Source: Erythrophleum ivorense
Taxonomy: Eukaryota; Streptophyta; Magnoliopsida; Fabales; Fabaceae
Assembly: GCA_026724425.1 (NCBI GenBank)
Contig: JAIUCV010000090.1
Location: 1,860,001-1,924,000, forward strand
Length of the DNA: 64,000 bases
Direction of reading: 5' to 3'
Numbering within the stretch: position 1 is the first letter of the stretch; each line of letters opens with the position of its first letter. Below are positions 43,841-57,070 of the stretch, piece by piece. A program made the position numbers and the translations under genes. The notes beneath the pieces were generated by a model that was not told the DNA's origin, searched no databases, and saw only the letters and a program-made list of their open reading frames with translations.

Positions 43841-46260
43841 CATAGTCCCGTAGAGAACCTAATGCATGTTTGGCTAAGTATGGGTCCGTCTTGATCATTA
43901 TATACACTACAAGTATGTTTCTACATTGTGTGGAGGCGTAGAGCTACGATTGGGACTCCTTACTACTTATGTTTCTCTCAGGATGGTAGCTTTGATGTTC
44001 CTCTCAAGGAATGAGAATCATGTCACACATGATGCTCCCATAGTCCTGTAGAGAACCTAATGCATGTTTGGCTAAGTATGGGTCCGTCTTGATCATTACA
44101 TACACTACAAGTATGTTTCTACATTGTGTGGAGGCATAGAGCTACGATTGGGACTCCTTACTACTTATGTTTCTCTCAGGATGGTAGCTTCGATGTTCCT
44201 CTCAAGGAATGAGAATCATGTCACACATGTTGCTCCTCATAGTCCCGTGGAGAACCTAATGCATCTTTGGCTAAGTATGGGTCCGTCTTGATCATTACAT
44301 ACACTACAAGTATGTTTCTACATTGTGTGGAGGCAAAGAGCTACAATTGGTACTCCTTACTACTTATGTTTCTCTCAGGATGGTAGCTTTGATGTTCCTC
44401 TCAAGGAATGAGAATCATGTCACACATGTTGCTCCTCATAGTCCCGTGGAGAACCTAATGCATGTTTGGCTAAGTATGGGTCCGTCTTGATCATTACATA
44501 CACTACAAGTATGTTTCTACATTGTGTGGAGGCATAGAGCTACGATTGCGACTCCTTACTACTTATGTTTCTCTCAGGATGGTAGCTTTGATGTTCCTCT
44601 CTAGGAATGAGAATCATGTCACACATGATGCTCCTCATAGTCCTGTGGAGAACCTAATGCATCTTTGGCTAAGTATGGGTCCAACTTGATCATTATATAC
44701 ACTACAAGTATGTTTCTACATTGTGTGGAGGCATAGAGGTACAATTGGGACTCCTTACTACTTATATTTCTCTCAGGATGGTAGCTTTGATGTTCCTCTC
44801 AAGGAATGAGAATCATGTCACACATGTTGCTCCTCATAGTCCCGTGGAACCTAATGCATGTTTGGCTAAGTATGGGTCCGTCTTGATCATTACATACACT
44901 AAAGTATGTTTCTACATTGTGTGGAGGCATAAAGCTACGATTGGGACTCCTTACTACTTATGTTTCTCTCAGGATGGTAGCTTTGATGTTCCTCTCTAGG
45001 AATGAGAATCATGTCACACATGATGCTCCCATAGTCCCGTAGAGAACCTAATGCATCTTTGGCTAAGTATGGGTCTGTCTTGATTATTACATACACTACA
45101 AGTATGTTTATACATTGTGTGGAGGCATAGAGCTACAATTGGGACTCCTTACTACTTAGGTTTCTCTCAGGATGGTAGCTTTGATGTTCCTCTCAAGGAA
45201 TGAGAATCATGTCACACATGTTGCTCCTCATAGTCCCGTAGAGAACCTAATGCATCTTTGGCTAAGTATGGGTCCGTCTTGATCATTACATACACTACAA
45301 GTATGTTTCTACATTGTGTGGAGGCATAGAGCTACGATTGGGACTCCTTACTACTTTCGTTTCTCAAGGATGGTAGCTTTGATGTTCCTAACAAGGAATG
45401 AGAATCGTGTCACACATGTACCTCCACATTGTCTCGTGGAGAATCTAATGCATGTTTGGCTAAGTATGGGTCCGTCTAGATCATTACATACACTACAAGC
45501 TTGTTTCTATAATGTTTCGAGGCATAGAACTACGATTTGGACTCCTTACAACTTTCGTTTCTCTAGGATGGTAGCTTTCATGTTCCTAACAAGAAATAAG
45601 AATCATGTCACACATGATGCTCCTCATAGTCCTGTGGAGAACCTAATGCATCTTTGGCTAAGTATGGGTTCGTCTTGATCATTACATACACTACAAGTAT
45701 GTTTCTACATTGTGTGGAGGCATAGAGCTACGATTGGGACTCCTTACTACTTATGTTTCTCTCAGGATGGTAGCTTCGATGTTCCTCTCAAGGAATGAGA
45801 ATCATGTCACACATGTTGCTCCTCATAGTCCCGTGGAGAACCTAATGCATCTTTGGCTAAGTATGGGTCCGTCTTGATAATTACATACACTACAAGTATG
45901 TTTCTACATTGAGTGGAGGCATAGAGCTACGATTGGGACTCCTTACTAGTTTCGTTTCTCAAGGATGGTAGCTTTGATGTTCCTAACAAGGAATGAGAAT
46001 CATGTCACACATGATGCTCCTCATAGTCCTGTGGAGAACCTAATGCATCTTTAGCTTAGTATGGGTCCGTCTTGATAATTACATACACTATAAGTATGTT
46101 TCTACATTGTGTGGAGGCATAGAGCTACGATTGGGACTCCTTACTACTTATGTTTCTCTCAGGATGGTAGCTTTGATGTTCCTCTCAAGGAATGAGAATC
46201 ATGTCACACATGTTGCTCCTCATAGTCCCGTGGAGAACCTAATGCATGTTTGGCTAAGTA
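43840..46260 (+). repeat. Mixed satellite between two higher-order regions
   Basis: Begins like the 2010-bp unit but loses several monomers, then contains pieces of the 2185-bp family (GGTCCAACTTG near 44681, TCTGTCTTGATTATT near 45074) and a diverged pair at 45316 of the subtype seen at 31154 and 35320. One monomer near 44840 has lost the GAGA of GGAGAACC. No regular period. Confidence 0.65.
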
Positions 46261-49200
46261 TGGGTCCGTCTTGATCATTACATACACTAAAGTATGTTTC
46301 TACATTGTGTGGAGGCATAAAGCTACGATTGGGACTCCTTACTACTTATGTTTCTCTCAGGATGGTAGCTTTGATGTTCCTCTCTAGGAATGAGAATCAT
46401 GTCACACATGATGCTCCCATAGTCCCGTAGAGAACCTAATGCATCTTTGGCTAAGTATGGGTCCGTCTTGATTATTACATACACTACAAGTATGTTTCTA
46501 CATTGTGTGGAGGCATAGAGCTACAATTGGGACTCCTTACTACTTAGGTTTCTCTCAGGATGGTAGCTTTGATGTTCCTCTCAAGGAATGAGAATCATGT
46601 CACACATGTTGCTCCTCATAGTCCCGTAGAGAACCTAATGCATCTTTGGCTAAGTATGGGTCCGTCTTGATCATTACATACACTACAAGTATGTTTCTAC
46701 ATTGTGTGGAGGCATAGAGCTACGATTGGGACTCCTTACTACATTCGTTTCTCAAGGATGGTAGCTTTGATGTTCCTAACAAGGAATGAGAATCGTGTCA
46801 CACATGTACCTCCACATTGTCTCGTGGAGAATCTAATGCATGTTTGGCTAAGTATGGGTCCGTCTAGATCATTACATACACTACAAGCTTGTTTCTATAA
46901 TGTTTCGAGGCATAGAACTACGATTTGGACTCCTTACAACTTTCGTTTCTCTTGGATGGTAGCTTTGATGTTCCTAACAAGAAATAAGAATCATGTCACA
47001 CATGATGCTCCTCATAGTCCTGTGGAGAACCTAATGCATCTTTGGCTAAGTATGGGTCCGTCTTGATCATTACATACACTACAAGTATGTTTCTACATTG
47101 TGTGAAGGCATAGAGCTACGATTGGGACTCCTTACTACTTATGTTTCTCTCAGGATGGTAGCTTTGATGTTCCTCTCAAGGAATGAGAATAATGTCACAC
47201 ATGTTGCTCCTCATAGTCCTGTGGAGAACCTAATGCATCTTTGGCTAAGTATGGGTCCGTCTTGATCATTACATACACTAAAGTATGTTTCTACATTGTG
47301 TGGAGGCATAAAGCTACGATTGGGACTCCTTACTACTTATGTTTCTCTCAGGATGGTAGCTTTGATGTTCCTCTCTAGGAATGAGAATCATGTCACACAT
47401 GATGCTCCCATAGTCCCGTAGAGAACCTAATGCATCTTTGGCTAAGTATGGGTCTGTCTTGATTATTACATACACTACAAGTATGTTTCTACACTGTGTG
47501 GAGGCATAGAGCTACAATTGGGACTCCTTACTACTTATGTTTCTCTCAGGATGGTAGCTTTGATGTTTCTCTCAGGATGGTAGCTTTGATGTTCCTCTCA
47601 AGGAATGAGAATCATGTCACACATGATGGTCCCATAGTCCCGTAGAGAACCTAATGCATGTTTGGCTAAGTATGGGTCCGTCTTGATCATTACATACACT
47701 ACAAGTATGTTTCTACATTGTGTGGAGGCATAGAGCTACGATTGGGACTCCTTACTACTTATGTTTCTCTCAGGATGGTAGCTTTGATGTTCCTCTCAAG
47801 GAATGAGAATCATGTCACACATGTTGCTCCTCATAGTCCCGTGGAGAACCTAATGCATGTTTGGCTAAGTATGGGTCCGTCTTGATCATTACATACACTA
47901 CAAGTATGTTTCTACATTGTGTGGAGGCATAGAGCTACGATTGGGACTCCTTACTACTTATGTTTCTCTCAGGATGGTAGCTTTGATGTTCCTCTCAAGG
48001 AATGAGAATCATGTCACACATGTTGCTCCTCATAGTCCCGTGGAGAACCTAATGCATCTTTGGCTAAGTATGGGTCCGTCTTGATCATTACATACACTAC
48101 AAGTATGTTTCTACATTGTGTGGAGGCATAGAGGTACAATTGGGACTCCTTACTACTTATGTTTCTCTCAGGATGGTAGCTTTGATGTTCCTCTCAAGGA
48201 ATGAGAATCATGTCACACATGTTGCTCCTCATAGTCCCGTGGAGAACCTAATGCATGTTTGGCTAAGTATGGGTCCGTCTTGATCATTACATACACTACA
48301 AGTATGTTTCTACATTGTGTGGAGGCATAGAGCTACGATTGGGACTCCTTACTACTTATGTTTCTCTCAGGATGGTAGCTTTGATGTTCCTCTCAAGGAA
48401 TGAGAATAATGTCACACATGTTGCTCCTCATAGTCCTGTGGATAACCTAATGCATCTTTGGCTAAGTATGGGTCCGTCTTGATCATTATATACACTACAA
48501 GTATGTTTCTACATTGTGTGGAGGCGTAGAGCTACGATTGGGACTCCTTACTACTTATGTTTCTCTCAGGATGGTAGCTTTGATGTTCCTCTCAAGGAAT
48601 GAGAATAATGTCACACATGTTGCTCCTCATAGTCCTGTGGAGAACCTAATGCATCTTTGGCTAAGTATGGGTCCGTCTTGATCATTATATACACTACAAG
48701 TATGTTTCTACATTGTGTGGAGGCGTAGAGCTACGATTGGGACTCCTTACTACTTATGTTTCTCTCAGGATGGTAGCTTTGATGTTCCTCTCAAGGAATG
48801 AGAATAATGTCGCACATGTTGCTCCTCATAGTCCTGTGGAGAACCTAATGTATCTTTGGCTAAGTATGGGTCCGTCTTGATCATTACATACACTACAAGT
48901 ATGTTTCTACATTGTGTGGAGGCATAGAGCTACGATTGGGACTCCTTACTACTTATGTTTCTCTCAGGATGGTAGCTTTGATGTTCCTCTCAAGGAATGA
49001 GAATCATGTCACACATGTTGCTCCTCAAAGTCCTGTGGAGAACCTAATGCATCTTTGGCTAAGTATGGGTCCGTCTTGATCATTATATACACTACAAGTA
49101 TGTTTCTACATTGTGTGGAGGCGTAGAGCTACGATTGGGACTCCTTACTACTTATGTTTCTCTCAGGATGGTAGCTTTGATGTTCCTCTCAAGGAATGAG

Positions 49201-52200
49201 AATAATGTCACACATGTTGCTCCTCATAGTCCTGTGGAGAACCTAATGCATCTTTGGCTAAGTATGGGTCCGTCTTGATCATTATATACACTACAAGTAT
49301 GTTTCTACATTGTGTGGAGGCGTAGAGCTACGATTGGGACTCCTTACTACTTATGTTTCTCTCAGGATGGTAGCTTTGATGTTCCTCTCAAGGAATGAGA
49401 ATCATGTCACACATGTTGCTCCTCATAGTCCCGTGGAGAACCTAATGCATGTTTGGCTAAGTATGGGTCCGTCTTGATCATTACATACACTAAAGTATGT
49501 TTCTACATTGTGTGGAGGCATAAAGCTACGATTGGGACTCCTTAGTACTTATGTTTCTCTCAGGATGGTAGCTTTGATGTTCCTCTCTAGGAATGAGAAT
49601 CATGTCACACATGTTGCTCCTCATAGTCCCGTGGAGAACCTAATGCATGTTTGGCTAAGTATGGGTCCGTCTTGATCATTACATACACTACAAGTATGTT
49701 TCTACATTGTGTGGAGGCATAGAGCTACGATTGGGACTCCTTACTACTTATGTTTCTCTCAGGATGGTAGCTTCGATGTTCCTCTCAAGGAATGAGAATC
49801 ATGTCACACATGTTGCTCCTCATAGTCCCGTGGAGAACCTAATGCATCTTTGGCTAAGTATGGGTCCGTCTTGATCATTACATACACTAAAGTATGTTTC
49901 TACATTGTGTGGAGGCATAAAGCTACGATTGGGACTCCTTACTACTTATGTTTCTCTCAGGATGGTAGCTTTGATGTTCCTCTCTAGGAATGAGAATCAT
50001 GTCACACATGATGCTCCCATAGTCCCGTAGAGAACCTAATGCATCTTTGGCTAAGTATGGGTCCGTCTTGATTATTACATACACTACAAGTATGTTTCTA
50101 CATTGTGTGGAGGCATAGAGCTACAATTGGGACTCCTTACTACTTAGGTTTCTCTCAGGATGGTAGCTTTGATGTTCCTCTCAAGGAATGAGAATCATGT
50201 CACACATGTTGCTCCTCATAGTCCCGTAGAGAACCTAATGCATCTTTGGCTAAGTATGGGTCCGTCTTGATCATTACATACACTACAAGTATGTTTCTAC
50301 ATTGTGTGGAGGCATAGAGCTACGATTGGGACTCCTTACTACATTCGTTTCTCAAGGATGGTAGCTTTGATGTTCCTAACAAGGAATGAGAATCGTGTCA
50401 CACATGTACCTCCACATTGTCTCGTGGAGAATCTAATGCATGTTTGGCTAAGTATGGGTCCGTCTAGATCATTACATACACTACAAGCTTGTTTCTATAA
50501 TGTTTCGAGGCATAGAACTACGATTTGGACTCCTTACAACTTTCGTTTCTCTTGGATGGTAGCTTTGATGTTCCTAACAAGAAATAAGAATCATGTCACA
50601 CATGATGCTCCTCATAGTCCTGTGGAGAACCTAATGCATCTTTGGCTAAGTATGGGTCCGTCTTGATCATTACATACACTACAAGTATGTTTCTACATTG
50701 TGTGAAGGCATAGAGCTACGATTGGGACTCCTTACTACTTATGTTTCTCTCAGGATGGTAGCTTTGATGTTCCTCTCAAGGAATGAGAATAATGTCACAC
50801 ATGTTGCTCCTCATAGTCCTGTGGAGAACCTAATGCATCTTTGGCTAAGTATGGGTCCGTCTTGATCATTACATACACTAAAGTATGTTTCTACATTGTG
50901 TGGAGGCATAAAGCTACGATTGGGACTCCTTACTACTTATGTTTCTCTCAGGATGGTAGCTTTGATGTTCCTCTCTAGGAATGAGAATCATGTCACACAT
51001 GATGCTCCCATAGTCCCGTAGAGAACCTAATGCATCTTTGGCTAAGTATGGGTCTGTCTTGATTATTACATACACTACAAGTATGTTTCTACACTGTGTG
51101 GAGGCATAGAGCTACAATTGGGACTCCTTACTACTTATGTTTCTCTCAGGATGGTAGCTTTGATGTTTCTCTCAGGATGGTAGCTTTGATGTTCCTCTCA
51201 AGGAATGAGAATCATGTCACACATGATGGTCCCATAGTCCCGTAGAGAACCTAATGCATGTTTGGCTAAGTATGGGTCCGTCTTGATCATTACATACACT
51301 ACAAGTATGTTTCTACATTGTGTGGAGGCATAGAGCTACGATTGGGACTCCTTACTACTTATGTTTCTCTCAGGATGGTAGCTTTGATGTTCCTCTCAAG
51401 GAATGAGAATCATGTCACACATGTTGCTCCTCATAGTCCCGTGGAGAACCTAATGCATGTTTGGCTAAGTATGGGTCCGTCTTGATCATTACATACACTA
51501 CAAGTATGTTTCTACATTGTGTGGAGGCATAGAGCTACGATTGGGACTCCTTACTACTTATGTTTCTCTCAGGATGGTAGCTTTGATGTTCCTCTCAAGG
51601 AATGAGAATCATGTCACACATGTTGCTCCTCATAGTCCCGTGGAGAACCTAATGCATCTTTGGCTAAGTATGGGTCCGTCTTGATCATTGCATACACTAC
51701 AAGTATGTTTCTACATTGTGTGGAGGCATAGAGGTACAATTGGGACTCCTTACTACTTATGTTTCTCTCAGGATGGTAGCTTTGATGTTCCTCTCAAGGA
51801 ATGAGAATCATGTCACACATGTTGCTCCTCATAGTCCCGTGGAGAACCTAATGCATGTTTGGCTAAGTATGGGTCCGTCTTGATCATTACATACACTACA
51901 AGTATGTTTCTACATTGTGTGGAGGCATAGAGCTACGATTGGGACTCCTTACTACTTATGTTTCTCTCAGGATGGTAGCTTTGATGTTCCTCTCAAGGAA
52001 TGAGAATAATGTCACACATGTTGCTCCTCATAGTCCTGTGGATAACCTAATGCATCTTTGGCTAAGTATGGGTCCGTCTTGATCATTATATACACTACAA
52101 GTATGTTTCTACATTGTGTGGAGGCGTAGAGCTACGATTGGGACTCCTTACTACTTATGTTTCTCTCAGGATGGTAGCTTTGATGTTCCTCTCAAGGAAT

Positions 52201-55200
52201 GAGAATAATGTCACACATGTTGCTCCTCATAGTCCTGTGGAGAACCTAATGCATCTTTGGCTAAGTATGGGTCCGTCTTGATCATTATATACACTACAAG
52301 TATGTTTCTACATTGTGTGGAGGCGTAGAGCTACGATTGGGACTCCTTACTACTTATGTTTCTCTCAGGATGGTAGCTTTGATGTTCCTCTCAAGGAATG
52401 AGAATAATGTCGCACATGTTGCTCCTCATAGTCCTGTGGAGAACCTAATGTATCTTTGGCTAAGTATGGGTCCGTCTTGATCATTACATACACTACAAGT
52501 ATGTTTCTACATTGTGTGGAGGCATAGAGCTACGATTGGGACTCCTTACTACTTATGTTTCTCTCAGGATGGTAGCTTTGATGTTCCTCTCAAGGAATGA
52601 GAATCATGTCACACATGTTGCTCCTCAAAGTCCTGTGGAGAACCTAATGCATCTTTGGCTAAGTATGGGTCCGTCTTGATCATTATATACACTACAAGTA
52701 TGTTTCTACATTGTGTGGAGGCGTAGAGCTACGATTGGGACTCCTTACTACTTATGTTTCTCTCAGGATGGTAGCTTTGATGTTCCTCTCAAGGAATGAG
52801 AATAATGTCACACATGTTGCTCCTCATAGTCCTGTGGAGAACCTAATGCATCTTTGGCTAAGTATGGGTCCGTCTTGATCATTATATACACTACAAGTAT
52901 GTTTCTACATTGTGTGGAGGCGTAGAGCTACGATTGGGACTCCTTACTACTTATGTTTCTCTCAGGATGGTAGCTTTGATGTTCCTCTCAAGGAATGAGA
53001 ATCATGTCACACATGTTGCTCCTCATAGTCCCGTGGAGAACCTAATGCATGTTTGGCTAAGTATGGGTCCGTCTTGATCATTACATACACTAAAGTATGT
53101 TTCTACATTGTGTGGAGGCATAAAGCTACGATTGGGACTCCTTAGTACTTATGTTTCTCTCAGGATGGTAGCTTTGATGTTCCTCTCTAGGAATGAGAAT
53201 CATGTCACACATGTTGCTCCTCATAGTCCCGTGGAGAACCTAATGCATGTTTGGCTAAGTATGGGTCCGTCTTGATCATTACATACACTACAAGTATGTT
53301 TCTACATTGTGTGGAGGCATAGAGCTACGATTGGGACTCCTTACTACTTATGTTTCTCTCAGGATGGTAGCTTCGATGTTCCTCTCAAGGAATGAGAATC
53401 ATGTCACACATGTTGCTCCTCATAGTCCCGTGGAGAACCTAATGCATCTTTGGCTAAGTATGGGTCCGTCTTGATCATTACATACACTACAAGTATGTTT
53501 CTACATTGTGTGGAGGCATAGAGCTACGATTGGGACTCCTTACTACTTTCGTTTCTCAAGGATGGTAGCTTTGATGTTCCTAACAAGGAATGAGAATCAT
53601 GTCACACATGATGCTCCCATAGTCCTGTAGAGAACCTAATGCATGTTTGGCTAAGTATGGGTCCGTCTTGATCATTACATACACTAAAGTATGTTTCTAC
53701 ATTGTGTGGAGGCATAAAGCTACGATTGGGACTCCTTACTACTTATGTTTCTCTCAGGATGGTAGCTTTGATGTTCCTCTCTAGGAATGAGAATCATGTC
53801 ACACATGATGCTCCTCATAGTCCTGTGGAGAACCTAATGCATCTTTGGCTAAGTATGGGTCCGTCTTGATCATTACATACACTACAAGTATGTTTCTACA
53901 TTGTGTGGAGGCATAGAGCTACGATTGGGACTCCTTACTACTTTCGTTTCTCAAGGATGGTAGCTTTGATGTTCCTAACAAGGAATGAGAATCGTGTCAC
54001 ACATGTACCTCCACATTGTCTCGTGGAGAATCTAATGCATGTTTGGCTAAGTATGGGTCCGTCTAGATCATTACATACACTACAAGCTTGTTTCTATAAT
54101 GTTTCGAGGCATAGAACTACGATTTGGACTCCTTACAACTTTCGTTTCTCTTGGATGGTAGCTTTGATGTTCCTAACAAGAAATAAGAATCATGTCACAC
54201 ATGATGCTCCTCATAGTCCTGTGGAGAACCTAATGCATCTTTGGCTAAGTATGGGTCCGTCTTGATCATTACATACACTACAAGTATGTTTCTACATTGT
54301 GTGAAGGCATAGAGCTACGATTGGGACTCCTTACTACTTATGTTTCTCTCAGGATGGTAGCTTTGATGTTCCTCTCAAGGAATGAGAATAATGTCACACA
54401 TGTTGCTCCTCATAGTCCTGTGGAGAACCTAATGCATCTTTGGCTAAGTATGGGTCCGTCTTGATCATTACATACACTAAAGTATGTTTCTACATTGTGT
54501 GGAGGCATAAAGCTACGATTGGGACTCCTTACTACTTATGTTTCTCTCAGGATGGTAGCTTTGATGTTCCTCTCTAGGAATGAGAATCATGTCACACATG
54601 ATGCTCCCATAGTCCCGTAGAGAACCTAATGCATCTTTGGCTAAGTATGGGTCTGTCTTGATTATTACATACACTACAAGTATGTTTCTACACTGTGTGG
54701 AGGCATAGAGCTACAATTGGGACTCCTTACTACTTATGTTTCTCTCAGGATGGTAGCTTTGATGTTTCTCTCAGGATGGTAGCTTTGATGTTCCTCTCAA
54801 GGAATGAGAATCATGTCACACATGATGGTCCCATAGTCCCGTAGAGAACCTAATGCATGTTTGGCTAAGTATGGGTCCGTCTTGATCATTACATACACTA
54901 CAAGTATGTTTCTACATTGTGTGGAGGCATAGAGCTACGATTGGGACTCCTTACTACTTATGTTTCTCTCAGGATGGTAGCTTTGATGTTCCTCTCAAGG
55001 AATGAGAATCATGTCACACATGTTGCTCCTCATAGTCCCGTGGAGAACCTAATGCATGTTTGGCTAAGTATGGGTCCGTCTTGATCATTACATACACTAC
55101 AAGTATGTTTCTACATTGTGTGGAGGCATAGAGCTACGATTGGGACTCCTTACTACTTATGTTTCTCTCAGGATGGTAGCTTTGATGTTCCTCTCAAGGA

Positions 55201-57070
55201 ATGAGAATCATGTCACACATGTTGCTCCTCATAGTCCCGTGGAGAACCTTATGCATCTTTGGCTAAGTATGGGTCCGTCTTGATCATTGCATACACTACA
55301 AGTATGTTTCTACATTGTGTGGAGGCATAGAGGTACAATTGGGACTCCTTACTACTTATGTTTCTCTCAGGATGGTAGCTTTGATGTTCCTCTCAAGGAA
55401 TGAGAATCATGTCACACATGTTGCTCCTCATAGTCCCGTGGAGAACCTAATGCATGTTTGGCTAAGTATGGGTCCGTCTTGATCATTACATACACTACAA
55501 GTATGTTTCTACATTGTGTGGAGGCATAGAGCTACGATTGGGACTCCTTACTACTTATGTTTCTCTCAGGATGGTAGCTTTGATGTTCCTCTCAAGGAAT
55601 GAGAATAATGTCACACATGTTGCTCCTCATAGTCCTGTGGATAACCTAATGCATCTTTGGCTAAGTATGGGTCCGTCTTGATCATTATATACACTACAAG
55701 TATGTTTCTACATTGTGTGGAGGCGTAGAGCTACGATTGGGACTCCTTACTACTTATGTTTCTCTCAGGATGGTAGCTTTGATGTTCCTCTCAAGGAATG
55801 AGAATAATGTCACACATGTTGCTCCTCATAGTCCTGTGGAGAACCTAATGCATCTTTGGCTAAGTATGGGTCCGTCTTGATCATTATATACACTACAAGT
55901 ATGTTTCTACATTGTGTGGAGGCGTAGAGCTACGATTGGGACTCCTTACTACTTATGTTTCTCTCAGGATGGTAGCTTTGATGTTCCTCTCAAGGAATGA
56001 GAATAATGTCGCACATGTTGCTCCTCATAGTCCTGTGGAGAACCTAATGTATCTTTGGCTAAGTATGGGTCCGTCTTGATCATTACATACACTACAAGTA
56101 TGTTTCTACATTGTGTGGAGGCATAGAGCTACGATTGGGACTCCTTACTACTTATGTTTCTCTCAGGATGGTAGCTTTGATGTTCCTCTCAAGGAATGAG
56201 AATCATGTCACACATGTTGCTCCTCAAAGTCCTGTGGAGAACCTAATGCATCTTTGGCTAAGTATGGGTCCGTCTTGATCATTATATACACTACAAGTAT
56301 GTTTCTACATTGTGTGGAGGCGTAGAGCTACGATTGGGACTCCTTACTACTTATGTTTCTCTCAGGATGGTAGCTTTGATGTTCCTCTCAAGGAATGAGA
56401 ATAATGTCACACATGTTGCTCCTCATAGTCCTGTGGAGAACCTAATGCATCTTTGGCTAAGTATGGGTCCGTCTTGATCATTATATACACTACAAGTATG
56501 TTTCTACATTGTGTGGAGGCGTAGAGCTACGATTGGGACTCCTTACTACTTATGTTTCTCTCAGGATGGTAGCTTTGATGTTCCTCTCAAGGAATGAGAA
56601 TCATGTCACACATGTTGCTCCTCATAGTCCCGTGGAGAACCTAATGCATGTTTGGCTAAGTATGGGTCCGTCTTGATCATTACATACACTAAAGTATGTT
56701 TCTACATTGTGTGGAGGCATAAAGCTACGATTGGGACTCCTTAGTACTTATGTTTCTCTCAGGATGGTAGCTTTGATGTTCCTCTCTAGGAATGAGAATC
56801 ATGTCACACATGTTGCTCCTCATAGTCCCGTGGAGAACCTAATGCATGTTTGGCTAAGTATGGGTCCGTCTTGATCATTACATACACTACAAGTATGTTT
56901 CTACATTGTGTGGAGGCATAGAGCTACGATTGGGACTCCTTACTACTTATGTTTCTCTCAGGATGGTAGCTTCGATGTTCCTCTCAAGGAATGAGAATCA
57001 TGTCACACATGTTGCTCCTCATAGTCCCGTGGAGAACCTAATGCATCTTTGGCTAAGTATGGGTCCGTCT
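46260..57070 (+). repeat. Higher-order repeat, 3600 bp (18 monomers plus 26 bp), 3 copies
   Basis: Diverged pair at 46704, 50304 and 53903; 26-bp duplication at 47540, 51140 and 54739; CACTGTGTGGAGG, GATAACC, ATGTCGCACATG, CCTCAAAGTCC and CCTTAGTACTT each recur with 3599-3600 bp spacing. Copies are almost identical. Copy-specific changes include TGATCATTGCATAC in copies 2 and 3 only (51685, 55285), which suggests copy 3 derived from copy 2 or the reverse. This is the longest clear unit in the window. Confidence 0.92.
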
